In this document: positions 1-17,600 of the stretch, piece by piece | Layout of the letters: every line of letters begins with the position of its first letter | How positions within the stretch are numbered: the first letter of the stretch is position 1 | Origin: Colius striatus | Taxonomy: Eukaryota; Chordata; Aves; Coliiformes; Coliidae | Direction of reading: 5' to 3' | Assembly: GCF_028858725.1 (NCBI RefSeq) | Contig: NC_084767.1 | Location: forward strand, 17,065,895 to 17,129,894 | Length of the DNA stretch: 64,000 bases | The notes under the pieces: model-generated | Database searches by the model: none | What the model saw: the letters and a program-made list of their open reading frames with translations, nothing else | What the model was told of the DNA's origin: nothing | Translations under genes and position numbers: made by a program

Positions 1-3000
1 TCCCTTACGGGCGGCCTCGTGCGCCCCGTCCCGCCCTCCCACGCCTGCGCCCGCTGCTCCGTCCCGCCCCACGCGCGCCCGCCGCGTCTACCCACTCGTG
101 TCCCGTGGGGCCAGCCCACCTCCGTCCCATCTCTCTCGCCTCCTCTGGGCCCACCCGGCAGCTGCGGAGCCTTTCAGGGCTTGAAAACAAAGCCGAGACA
201 GGCCGTGACGCCGAAGCGGAGCTGGACGGGGTGTGCGGGGGGCGGGGAGCACCCCTCACCGCGGCCTCGCCTCCGACCCCGCGGCGCGGCGGCGGCTCCG
301 AGTCCGCTCTCCGCCCGGGCAGCGACGGGCAGCCCGCTCCGCGCTCCGTTCTCCGCGCAGACCTTGACATCTTTATACCGTGTATAAATTCTTTCGGGGG
401 CCTCTGCGCTTCGTCAGCTCTGACAAATGCGCTGGGAAATGCAATTCCAGAAGGGTTACCTCATTTTATATTTTATATATATATATAAGTATATATAGAT
501 AGATTTTTTTTTTTCCTCCTAACACGGCGCACCTTTTTCTGCCTCCAGCACTTCTCCGCGGTGCAGATCAAACCGCGGCTCGCCACTGGCTTCCCGGTGC
601 CCTGGCTGAGTGTGGCGACAGTGCGGGGAGGCCGGGGCCGGGATGGGCGCGGGGTGCAGGGGATGCGGGACGGGAGCGTGCCGTCTGCCCTCGGTCTTCG
701 GCCGGGGGTAGAGGAGGAGACACGGCCGCTGCCGGGGGAGAACGGGAAACTCTGGGCCGTCGATGAATTCCCTTTACACAAAAATAAGATTCTACAGCCC
801 TTCTGCTTTTCTTTCCGTTGTTGCTGTTGGTTTTCCCCTTTTTTCATTTTTTCGTATTTAAAAAATAGGCACCATCCTTAAGAAACTCCATATACAGCGA
901 GTAGCGAGTCTGCAGCTGGAGGGAAATTCTCAGAGTGGAAGGGGAAAGGCTTTTTTTTTTTTTTGTCCACGTAATAACCAGACTTAAATGGACGTGGGAC
1001 TCGCCATCGACGGTGTCTTTCAGATTTTTTTTTTTGGTCCGTTCTCTCATTAAAAAAAAAAAAAAAAAAGCCACTCGGTGAGTTTTCTATTATTTTGTCT
1101 CTTTTCCCCAAATTATGCCAACTGTGCCGAAGTCCGAGGCACGAAATGAACGTAAAACAATGCTGTTGTACCTGGATCGGGGCAGTGTTTGCTTTCTTAT
1201 AATAATTCAAATATATATCTTTTCCATTTAACAAACCAAGGTCCACGTTCACCGGGTTATTCCCTGCGCCAGATCCAGCCGCTGCTCTAAAAACTGACTT
1301 CCAAATATTTCCTGAGAGTTACTTCGCTGGGAGAATTTCCTCAAATTTCTTTATTGGCCTGAAATTCGGACAAAATCCCAGGAAATCCCGTGCTAGAGCA
1401 GTAGCAGCATTTCCCTGGGAAGGTTTTAGCCAAGTTAAAAGCAGGGATAGATATTTCCCACCAAAACCCACCGCCCAACGATAACCCGGTGGCTCTACAG
1501 CTTGTCCTTTACAGTCGATTTTATTGTTCACTACGGTTTTATTATTAAATGGTGTATTTCCACCAGTATCTATCCTTCTTATCGGATTTCGAGAGGGGAG
1601 TGCCTTTCTCCCTGAAAGTGACCGCAGCAGCTAGGGTATATATTGCTTTTAAATAACAAAAGGGGAGGAGAAAACATTCTCTAGTAAAGCTGAATTCCTT
1701 CGTTAGACCGCCTCCTAAACGTGCTAATAAAACTAATTCGTTTTATTTGCCCTGAACTTTTATATCTAACCCGGCGTGCTGGTTAGCACAGCCCTCTGCA
1801 AGGCAGCATGTTCCTATCTCTCCCCGAGATGTGTCCACTAAGATACGGCCGTTCTCGTAATGAAAAGGGAAATAAAAGTGTCCAGTGCCTTTATCTCGAT
1901 GGTGTTTGCTCCCTGAGCAGTGGAGAGAGAAAGAGGGCTGCGGGAGAGTCGCGCCGGGAGCAGCGCGGTGCCGCCGGGACGCAGGGCGAAATCGGCTTTT
2001 ACGGGGGAACGGGGAAATTAACATTTAAAGAAAAAAGAAAGAAAACAAAGGAAAAGATGGAGGGGAAGGAAAAAAAATAAAGTAGGAATCCCCCAAAAAT
2101 TAAGGAAGAGAGAAAGAAAAATAATGTAGGAGATGAGTTCGCATAAAGATTGTTTCTCCGAATTTGCATTTTAAAGCAGAAAATGGGCGGCTCTGCAGAG
2201 ATTCGCCGCTGTTCTGAGAACATTAAAGAGCCCACAGCGTTATTAGAATACTTCAGCCTTTCAGGAAATGTCCAGTTTAAGGGAAATGTGTTTCCCCCAT
2301 TCAAATGCTGGAGCAATTAAGAGGTTGCTCTCCCGAAACGGGGTGGGGGAAACCCACATGGAAACGTAATACCAGTGGTTCCAAAAGCAGCTGAAGAAGG
2401 GTCTTCCGCAAATGCCAACGGAGTGGCCAGGCCTTTGATTCTCCTGCTTCAGATACATCTTTTTTAGTCCACAAAAGAGACACATTTCGGGATCTAAAGA
2501 TGCACAGAGTAACTTAGGGAAGCTTCCTAACAAACTCCGGTGCTCTTTCCTCCATCAATTAATAAGAAAAGTATGTTCCTTCTGCTCAGAAAGAACTGTG
2601 GGAAGATATTGTAAATTTTCCCCTTTCTTCCCCCCACCTAGGGAAACAACTCCCTCTATCCCTGAGCTATCCATCACCCAGCGTGATCGTTTCAGGGCGC
2701 TGACATTCTCCTGCTCACATCAGCGGCCAGAAGAGAGAAAACCAAACCGTCGCCAACTAAGCATGGGTATTAGAGCAGAGTTTAGTGTCTGTGTTCTGAA
2801 GGATGCAGAGAGGGCTGGGAGACAGCTCTAGGCCAGGTTGGGACTGTGCCCTCAGGCATTCGGTGCAAAAAGAGTTGTTCCAGGTCGGCGGTGGACCCCC
2901 AGGAGATAGTTTGATTTTCGGGGTGAGGAGAAGGGAGGAGGGATGAGGGGGACACCCTCCTCAACCCCGCCTCTGCTTCCAGCTGCAGAAACCCGAATAG

Positions 3001-4301
3001 GAAAACCATTTCTCCAGCCGTCACTCATTGCATTTCAAGAAAGCCTTGGGGTATCATTTGTATCTGTCAGAAAATATTAAGCCTTCAACTTTTTCATCCT
3101 GAGTTTTTGCAAGTGCTGCCACTGGCCGCCGGCGCACGAGGCAGCCCCGGGACGGGATGGGGGTGACGGGGGTGGGGGGAACTCGGGATAAGCTGCAGCC
3201 TCGGGTGCCCCAGGTGCCCCAAGAGGTGTCATGGACCAAACGCCCAGGGAAAATTCCAGGTCCTCTATTGGATTTCAATGGAGGGAAGAGCCAAGGCGAT
3301 GGGGCAGGGTTTGCCGAGGGAAGTGGGACAGGACAGGGAGCGCTCGGGACGTTTGGGAGGCTGTGGAAGGCCTGGGGGAGCCACTGGAAACCCTCCCACC
3401 GAGCACCCGCGGAGGGGTCCTGCGCCCCCCTCGAAGGCGGAGGCTTGGCCAGGAGGCCGACGGACGAAGGCTGTGGGTCCAAAAGGGGCTGATTTCGTTT
3501 TGTTCAACTTCTTAGGAAAATCGCTCTCCTGGCTGAGCAGAGGACAGGCCGGCTGGGAGCCAGCGTAATTTTCCACTTTCTTCTCCTGAGCGATTTAACA
3601 TGCTCTCTGAGCTGGTTTTCTTCCCCCTCTCTGCTGCCCGCTCTGCCCGGCCCGGGAGGGGGACCTGGCTCCGGCGGGATTGCGAGGTTCGTTTCGGTGT
3701 GTTGGGGTTTGCTCCGTTTTCTCTTCGGGCCGGGGCTACGGTATCGGTGGGCAGTACTGAGCTTTGCCTTGCGCGGGGAACCACATACGCGTCTTCACCT
3801 TGCACGTAATGCGGCGTTTTAGATGATGCTGTTTTGGGGCCGGACATCCCCGGGACACTGCCCCGACTGACACCACCACCCCATCCTCTTGATGGGCTAC
3901 ACCATCAAACGGTGCGGTCCGTGCTCCGCAAGCTCTGCGCTGCCCTGCGCATATGCCTGTGCGCATCTCCGGCCTCTTCTTCTTCCCAGCCCGCGTGGGC
4001 ATCCCGTGGATCAGAGCCTTGCACCAGCAAAGGCCAGGAGCGGGGACTGGAGGCCCAACACCACTCATCTACCCTTGCGGGGAACATTTTCATAGCGGAA
4101 AGCTTTTAAAACACTCCTGGGCGCTGCTGCAGGGCTGTCGGCGCTGAGCAGGGTGGGTCTGCGCCCTTCCAGCCGTTCTCCGGCCTCTAGTGATGCCCTT
4201 TCGCCGCTCGCCGGGCACTTTTGGGAGGGTTTTCTTATTAAAAGTTGTTTTTCCGCAAGTCCCGTCTGCTGGACTCCGCAAAAGGGGGGCCAGTCGGATG
4301 G
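1..4301. other. Distal 5' flank of PITX1, no gene seen
   Basis: No convincing coding exon on either strand: the open frames here are short, lack recognisable domains and overlap on opposite strands. The first 420 bases are very GC- and CpG-rich. Poly-T and poly-A runs occur near 950-964, 1025-1035 and 1052-1069. Two AT-richer islands stand out from the GC-rich background, at about 380-480 and 2090-2330. They contain ATTA/TAAT cores and look like typical non-coding conserved elements near developmental genes, but conservation cannot be seen from one sequence. Confidence 0.6.
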
Positions 4302-4502
4302 TTTGAGCTTGGTTGTGCTAGAATTGCTTCGTTTTAATTTGGCTTGGCTTGGTTGGGTTGCACTGGTTACGATTTTGTTTGGCTTGGATGGATTTGGTTT
4401 GGCTTGACTTGGTTGGGTTAGGCTGGCCGAGTTTGGTCTGGTTTGAGATGAGTTGGATTTGGTTGGGCTGAGCTGGGTTTGATTGGATTTGGTTTGGTTG
4501 GG
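4302..4502 (+). repeat. Degenerate GT-rich pentamer array (TTGGY)n
   Basis: About 200 bases read almost continuously as variants of a five-base unit TTGGC/TTGGT/TTGGA (for example ttggcttggcttggttgggt). The + strand has almost no C runs and many GG pairs. Copies have diverged by point changes and one-base slips. It lies about 3.8 kb upstream of the PITX1 start codon. The GG-rich strand could form G-quadruplex-like structures; that is inference. Confidence 0.8.
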
Positions 4503-5050
4503 AAGCCTCTCTCTCCTCTCTTGCCTCACTGCAACTGTATTTTTTAAGAGGATTTCCCTCTCCTTTTAGGCAGAGGTGCCCTTGGGAAAAGACGCCTTAA
4601 TTTTTGTAACAATTCCCAATAATTTATAGACTGAATCTGAGTCTATACAACGCCAATAAATCTGAAGAGGAAAAGCTGGCAGAGACTGAACTTCACCGTC
4701 TGATATACGGGCCCAGGTGGTTTTGCGTGGTTTACAACCGTTGCAATCCGTTGGGAATGGGAGCCCCTCGACTACAGCACAAACCCCTCCCCGGCACTCG
4801 GGGACGACACGGCCCTGTCTCCCTTGGGAGGCAACAGGCTTTCTGCTCTCCTTCAGACACGTCTCATCCTCTTCCTCACGGGGTTGTCACCGGCGTGGGC
4901 AGCACTGATTTATTTAGAAGCACTGTCCCTCGTTCTTGGGTTATTTATAGCAGCAGGAAGCGGAACGGTTTATTTGTTGGCTTCCAGCGTTTTACAGATC
5001 CCTGGTGCAAGCCCCCAGCCTGGGGATGCGGTGGCTGCGCGGGCGCGGAG

Positions 5051-5074
5051 CGACGTGGGGCCAGCCCCACGTCG
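5051..5074. repeat. Perfect short inverted repeat (hairpin)
   Basis: Two perfectly complementary 11-base arms, cgacgtggggc and gccccacgtcg, are separated by two bases. Each arm holds an ACGTGG/CCACGT core similar to bHLH or bZIP binding sites. It may be a cruciform or a dyad-symmetric binding site; function is unknown. Confidence 0.75.
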
Positions 5075-5494
5075 TGCTGCGTGGAGGTTTCCCACGCAAA
5101 GTCCTTCCACTGCCCGCGCACATCGCTCGTGTCCCGCCCGAAGCTCCTTGGGTCCAGCTCGGCCCCTGGCCCGACCCTCCCTCTGACTCTCCCCGGCCCT
5201 TCACAGGCCCATGCAGGTCATAGCTCCCCAGGGGCGCTCCGGCGGGGCCGGGCGACTGCATGGGACCCCCGCGGCCGGTCTGGCCTCGTCTGCTGAAGCT
5301 TCTCATCCATCCTCACAGTCCCCCGGGGCCCCAGAGAGACCGAGGTGGTGGCAGGGGAAAGGGAGAGCTCGAGGCCACCATCCTGCCCGGTCCATTGGGC
5401 CACCGACCCGCCTTCCCATCGAGGGAAGAGCCACTGGCGCCGAGCAGGGCATCGAGGCTTGCCTTGGACCCTGGCCTGGCTGAAAGGCGGGTCA

Positions 5495-5523
5495 TGACGT
5501 CAAATAAGCAAGACATGACGTCA
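5495..5523 (+). promoter_or_regulatory. Tandem pair of consensus CRE sites
   Basis: The full palindromic cAMP response element TGACGTCA occurs twice, at 5495-5502 and 5516-5523, both inside the longer identical string catgacgtca. The two are 21 bases apart, close to two helical turns, so both would face the same side of the DNA. CREB/ATF family proteins bind this sequence. It lies about 2.8 kb upstream of the PITX1 ATG. Whether it acts on PITX1 is inference. Confidence 0.65.
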
Positions 5524-5793
5524 CGTAGGACGATCCGTGACTTAGCGCCTTGGTGGAGGGTGTTGTCGGTGGAGAGGTGTCCCCAATGCCTAGGAATAAA
5601 GCAGATCAGGCAGGGAGGAGAGAGGAAAAAGTGTAAATGTGAGGGCAGCAGCTCCGCGGGTGCTCTGTGTTGTCACGACACATGTTGTCGCGACCAGCAA
5701 TGCAAAGAATCGGGAGGATTTGGATCTGTGCGGTAGAAATGCCCTGAAAGGATGCCCTTAAATCCACCTAGGACGTAGACGAGTCATACAGAA

Positions 5794-5796
<3 letters not shown>

Positions 5797-5832
<36 letters not shown>
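5797..5832. repeat. (AT)n microsatellite
   Basis: Uninterrupted AT dinucleotide run of about 18 units, likely length-polymorphic. Confidence 0.95.
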
Positions 5833-5834
<2 letters not shown>

Positions 5835-6599
5835 TTCCGCCTGAGATTGTCAACCTGTGTGCGGTAAATGCCTGACCCATGACACAGCCTGGGCGCGGAC
5901 ACGCGTGGGGGAGGGCAGGAGGGTGCCAGGCTTTACTCCGCCTCCCAAGGGCTGGGAGAGGCAGGACTGGCCCATTACTCTCTACTTAACCCCGGTATCT
6001 GGGGATGGCTGCCCTGGAGACCCTCCAGAAGGAGCCGGGGGCGAGGGGCCCGTCGTCCTGGGAAGCGGCCGGACTCGTCGTTATTGGGTGCTGAGCCGCC
6101 GGGGCTGAGCCTTTCCCCGCGACCGGCCGGGAGGAATTGAGCCTTGAACGAACTTTAAAAAACCAGATTGTATAGATCAGAACCAAAACTGTGAATTAGG
6201 GATGTTAAACGTAAATACAAGAAAAAGGGGAAAAATAGGGCTTCTCTCTGGGTTTCTGCATCGGTGGAGCCCTTCGAAGCCCAGAGGCCCTGGTAAATAT
6301 TTGCGTTTTAAACCCCGGCCATCTTTAGCAGCCCCGAGATTGCCTGGTTCACCTCGGGTGCCCGAAATTCCCCGTCATTTGCAGACTCCCGAGTGAAGTT
6401 CAGCTGAGAGAGGCGAACAGACAGCCGGACATCAATATGCCAATCAAACTAAAAGGAGAGAAAAAAGAAGAGTGAGCGAGCTAGGGAGAGCTGACCATGA
6501 CAGCACCCACCTGTGCATCCGCTAAACGCCAAAGGCACTGGAGATCGGAGATGTGGGGGTTGGGCATGGAGATTTGGGCTGTCCTCGCCCAGTATCCCC

Positions 6600-8020
6600 G
6601 GTCCCACGGGAAGAGGGTTGTCCGGTCGCGGCGGGACGCTGCCGAGGGGCGCGGGCTGCGCCCGGCTGCATCACCCAGGGGTGGAGGGAAAAGCTTGCGC
6701 GGCCGGAACATTACTTCCCTCCACTTTTCCATAAACCGGTTCAAAAGTTCTCTTCCACATCTTTACTTGATTTAAAAGCAAAATAGAGTGTCAGGATGGA
6801 TCAGTTAAAGTGAGCCGAGAAAATAAAGAGAGAAGGTCCTTTCCCCAGGCAGAGTTACGGCCGGGGTCCTTCTCGCCCTTTCTCTCCCTCTACCCTGATG
6901 CTGCGAGCGCTCCGTCGCCTGTCCCGCCGGTACGCCCCACTTCCCGCCTTCTCCCCGAGACTGAGGGCGTCCCGTGGGTTTGAACACCTCCCCTAACACC
7001 GAGGATGACCCAAGGCAGTGTCCCGGCCTGCGCGGGCAGCACCGGGGACCGGCCCCGCTCGCCTGCCCCCGGCACTGCCCCCAGTGTCCGCTGCAGGACA
7101 GGAGGGTTCCCCGCCCCGTCCCCTCGGGCTGCCCCGGCCCTCGGGGGGTCACCGCGAGTTCGACTCAGGGAAGAAAATTATTTGTTATTAATCACGTGCT
7201 GAGAGGTGATGCGATGGGAGGGTTCACCCTGCCGCTGCTCCCCGGGCTTCGGTCCCCCCGCAACCGGGCAGGTCCCAATCTCAGCCGGAACAATAAAAAA
7301 AAATGTTAAAAAAGGATAACAGCAGTTTAGACACACCCCCCAAGAGACTGTCGCCCCCAGAGACATCCCCTTCAGCTCAATTCCCTGCGGCAATGAAACT
7401 CGCGGCAAGGTCTGTTCGCGCCGCGCAACCCAGCGCGAGGATGCTGAGGGGTGCGCAGAGTGCGCGTCCACTGCAGGGCGGGGCGCGGAGGTTCCGCGGT
7501 CCCGGGCTGTCTAGGAGAGGTTGTGCTGCGCATGGGCGCAACCTGCTCTCTGCCTGCTGGCAATAGGCTGCGGAGGAGAGTGGGCTGGCGGGGGGGCGGG
7601 CATGGGGTGTTCGATCCACCTCCCCGCACGACTGGGAGCGATTTTCCACCTTTCCATTCGTTTCTGAAATATTTTTCAGTACCTCAACGAGTTTGAGGTG
7701 GGAGACTGCGGGGGAGGGGAAGGAGGAGGAGTGGACGGGGGGAACCCTTGGAGGAGAGGCAACGGGACGGCGGGGGCCGGCTAGGGGCCCGCCGGGGGAC
7801 CACGGGCCTGGCCGCAGCCGCGCAAAGCGCGCACATCGTCGGGGAGCGCGGAGGCAGGTCGCCGGGCTGGGCAAGCGCTAGATGGAGTGATGCCTTAGCA
7901 AGACGGGGAGGTTTTAACCTTCAGGGGGAGGAGCCCCGTTTAACTACAGGCATTTGTTCTAGGGCAGGTCACTTTAATCTCTTTAGCTTTAAACTGTCCA
8001 ACTCGCAACTCGCGCTTCTC
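6600..8020 (+). promoter_or_regulatory. CpG island / PITX1 promoter region
   Basis: Dense CG dinucleotides and high GC content run up to and beyond the first PITX1 exon, as expected for a developmental transcription-factor promoter. No other gene start is evident. The island continues through much of intron 1, exon 2, intron 2 and exon 3, broken by AT-rich islands. Confidence 0.6.
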
Positions 8021-8027
8021 TATAAGG
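8021..8027 (+). promoter_or_regulatory. TATA-like box for PITX1 (candidate)
   Basis: TATAAGG sits in a GC-rich setting about 285 bases upstream of the PITX1 ATG. It would place a transcription start near 8050 and give a 5' UTR of about 260 bases. Initiation elsewhere in the CpG island is equally possible without transcript data. Confidence 0.35.
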
Positions 8028-8049
8028 GATCTTTACCACTTCCCTGCCT

Positions 8050-14659
<6,610 letters not shown>

Positions 14660-15440
14660 CGGACTTGACACAAACCACCGCCGACAAAGCACCGCCGACA
14701 AAGCAAAGCAGAAGCAAAGTGACGTTTGAAAGGAAAAGGGAAAAAATACTAAAAACAAAAAATTTATACCCAACGATGATTAAAAGCAAAACCCGAGCAA
14801 GTGAGAGAGGGAAAAAAAAAAAACCCAAACCAAAACACCACCAAAACGAAAAAAAATACCAAAACCAAACCACCCAAAAGCTCCACGGACTTCGACTGTC
14901 TAGGAAAAAAGTAAAATTAATGCAAACCGACGGCGCAAGGAAGAAAACAGCGCTTAAAAAGAAACTAAATTAAAAATAAACCATCAAAAACCGTAAACGG
15001 ACCAGAAAACTTTTGCAAGAGACAGCGAAATCTGGTACATGGATGAGTTGCAATTTTTTTTTCTCTGGATTATGCGGGTTGTACGTGTTTACTTGAACTT
15101 GCACAGGAGCTGGCGGGCGGCGCGGGGGGGCCGCCCCGGCGGGAGCGGGCGGGACGGTGCGCGGCCGCTGCGCCCGCGAGGAGATGGGTTGATGTTTACC
15201 ACTGAGAAACAGAATCACACTCGGAAAAAACAACAAAGAAAAAGGGGAGGGTGGGGGGAGAAAAAAAAATATAAATCGCAGACTCTGCGCGGAAAATGGT
15301 TAAAATATTAGGTATGAAACTATTAAAAATAATAATGACAAGGGTCAACCACTTATATAAGGTTATATTTATATCTACCGTTGCATTGTGCCGGATCATT
15401 GTCCTTGGCCGCTGAATAAACTGTTTTTTAAATGCATGAT
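14660..15440 (+). other. PITX1 3' UTR
   Basis: Starts after the TGA and runs to just past the AATAAA at 15415-15420. It is A/C-rich for the first 300 bases (repeated CCAAAC/AAAACC strings) and GC-rich at about 15110-15180. An earlier AATAAA at 14975-14980 lies in A-rich sequence with no GU-rich element after it, so it is less likely. A further AATAAA at 16304-16309 could give a longer transcript. Confidence 0.6.
15415..15420 (+). terminator. PITX1 polyadenylation signal (AATAAA)
   Basis: A canonical hexamer is followed about 15-20 bases on by a CA-type cleavage site (aaatgca) and then a T-rich downstream element (ttgattttttttcttt). Confidence 0.65.
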
Positions 15441-17600
15441 TCTTGATTTTTTTTCTTTAGTTGGAAGCTATAATCCAGTCATTCCTGATACTGAGCAGCT
15501 CAAGGTTCCTACCTCTTCATCCTTTCCAAAAGACTGCAGTATCCCCGGGTGGGAGAGAGCTCAGAAACCCTCCAGCGATGCAAAAACTGCTCAGCATTCT
15601 CTCAGTCCAAAGTCTTATCCTGATAATGAAATTATCATTCATCTTTATTTAAATACAGGAGGAATTCTCTTTAAAAAAAAAAAACAAACCAAACATCCCA
15701 AGCAAACAGACAAAAACCCAAATCAAACCAAAAGAACAAATCCCTTTTAGAGTCGAGGAAAAAAAAAAAAAAAGAGGAAGAATGATCTGTTATGAAGTGA
15801 AGCCAGATCCTGCATCTCTGCTAGAGAAACAGCGAACCTCGGCGTCCGGGAAGGTTCTAAGCAAAGCTGAAAGCGGTCCTTGCTTTTCTAACTGTGAAGG
15901 AAAAAACAAGGAACCAAAAAAAAAAAAAAATCCCAGACCCAAACTCTCTTAAGGTGTTATTATGTAAATGTAGATACTTTAACAAGTGCTTGTTGGCAAA
16001 AAAACCCAAACAACCGAACCATGGAAATGATAAATATGGTCTTTATTAATACGCATACAAAGCGCATATGAAGTTTAATTGCAGACATATTTGTTGCTTA
16101 TTTTTTTTGTCGATACTTATTACCTGTAGGTGACAAAGAAACGTAATATAAAATGCACACGGTACTTCTTTCCCAGTGTATTTCACACCTGTGGTAAACG
16201 TTACGCTGGATGTTTCAATTATGCTGTTGTGGATAAGGATGCAGTATATATATTGTTTTATAAGTTATGTTTTGTGGTTTTTTTTCAAAATTAAGAGCAT
16301 GGGAATAAAACGAAACAAATATAAAAAAAAAAAACAACAAATCAAACGAAACCTAGAAATGCCTTTAATGTTCTTTTCTGTCTATGTTTAAGAGAGCGAC
16401 TAAAGAAGACAAAAAGCAGCTTCCTCCCGCTGCTCCTCGCCCCGCCATGGCATTTTGGGGAGGGCCCCTCCACTTCCCCCCGGTAATTGCGCCGTCGCCC
16501 CGCGTTCCCCTGCCCGGGCCCCGGCCGGGGAGTGGGTCCAGATCTCTGCCCTCCGGGGGGCACTGGAAATCCTTTCCCCCCCCCCACTAATTTTATGGCA
16601 GAGTTTACCGCTGCCGTTCTGGCGGCGTGGCGGTGTTGGGAGGACAGCTCTCCTCCTTGCTGCCTGTGTTTCTGCGGCCGCGAAATGCTCACGCCTCGAG
16701 ACATGGGTTGTGGGCTTTTTTTTCCTTCTCCCCAAAGAGTTAATCCTGGCACCCTGAAATTTCCCTTCCTCGGTGTGTCGCAGAGCCGGGACCGCTCCTT
16801 CCCACAGAACCGTTTTGCCTATTTTTGCTACGGTGCGCTTTTCTTTTGCTCCTCCAAATGCTCCAAAATACTGAATTTTAAAGGTTGTCTGATATATTTC
16901 TCTTTTTTCCCCCCAAACTGTTGCAAGCACAAAAGACTTTGAATTCATTACATTTTTTTCCTTCCTAATAATATTTAGTGGAAAACGCCATAATTGAGCC
17001 AACGAATCAATTACCTGCGGCCAGGCCGGATCCGCCGGCAGCCGCCTTCCTTCGCGGCGGGAAAAACCATCACCGGGGCTGCCCTCCCGCGCCCAAACGC
17101 GGTTTTTGCACGGTCGCGAATGTGTCTTTTCCGGGGGTCTACAGTTTTCTGGGCGGCTGCGCACGGCAGCAATCCCCTTCTCGAGAGTTCTTCCTGACCC
17201 CGCGGAGTCCCGGGAGCCGTTCCCTGGCATCGGGAGGTGTGTGTGGGGGATTCACTTGCGGAGCCCCCGTCACAGGGCTGAGGGGCTGCGCGGTGGCTTT
17301 GCACCTAAACCAGAGGCTCAGCACAGAGAAGGTGGGTCTACTCAGCTACTTTATCACTTATTATAGCTACAGGAGCGTGCACCACAGCAAGAAAACGACT
17401 GTTTTTTCCCTCCGGTTTCCACATGGGTGGGAGAGGAGTGTGTATGTCTGCAGGCACTCAGCTGTTATTTTAGCTGGGATTTGGGGTGTTCGTTTTCTCC
17501 TGTTCCTGGAGGTAGCACTGTTAGTCCTAAATCACAGTAGCGACGGCAGGGCTCAAGTTTAGCCAAACCCTGACGCAAGTTTCAGTTGTTGTCAGAGTAC
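15441..17600. other. PITX1 3' flank with a second CpG island
   Basis: A/T-rich to about 16400, with several A-runs and A/C tracts (15672-15740, 15918-15932, 16323-16350). A separate GC- and CpG-rich block then follows at about 16420-17330. The - strand of that block has a 276-codon open frame (16400-17230) without a recognisable domain. The island could be a promoter for an antisense or intergenic transcript, or part of the extended methylation-free domain of PITX1. Confidence 0.45.

Larger units (their letters stand above)
4503..8020. other. Proximal 5' flank of PITX1
   Basis: GC-rich non-coding sequence leading into the PITX1 promoter. It holds a short perfect hairpin (5051-5074), two consensus CRE sites (5495-5523), a 12-base imperfect direct repeat (5668-5679 and 5683-5694, tgttgtcrcgac), an AT microsatellite (5797-5832) and a CpG island from about 6.6 kb. 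No exon with plausible splice sites and a recognisable protein was found. Confidence 0.6.

Noticed and set aside
14975-14980. AATAAA as the main PITX1 poly-A signal
   Set aside because: It sits in A-rich sequence without a downstream GU/U-rich element. The signal at 15415 has one.
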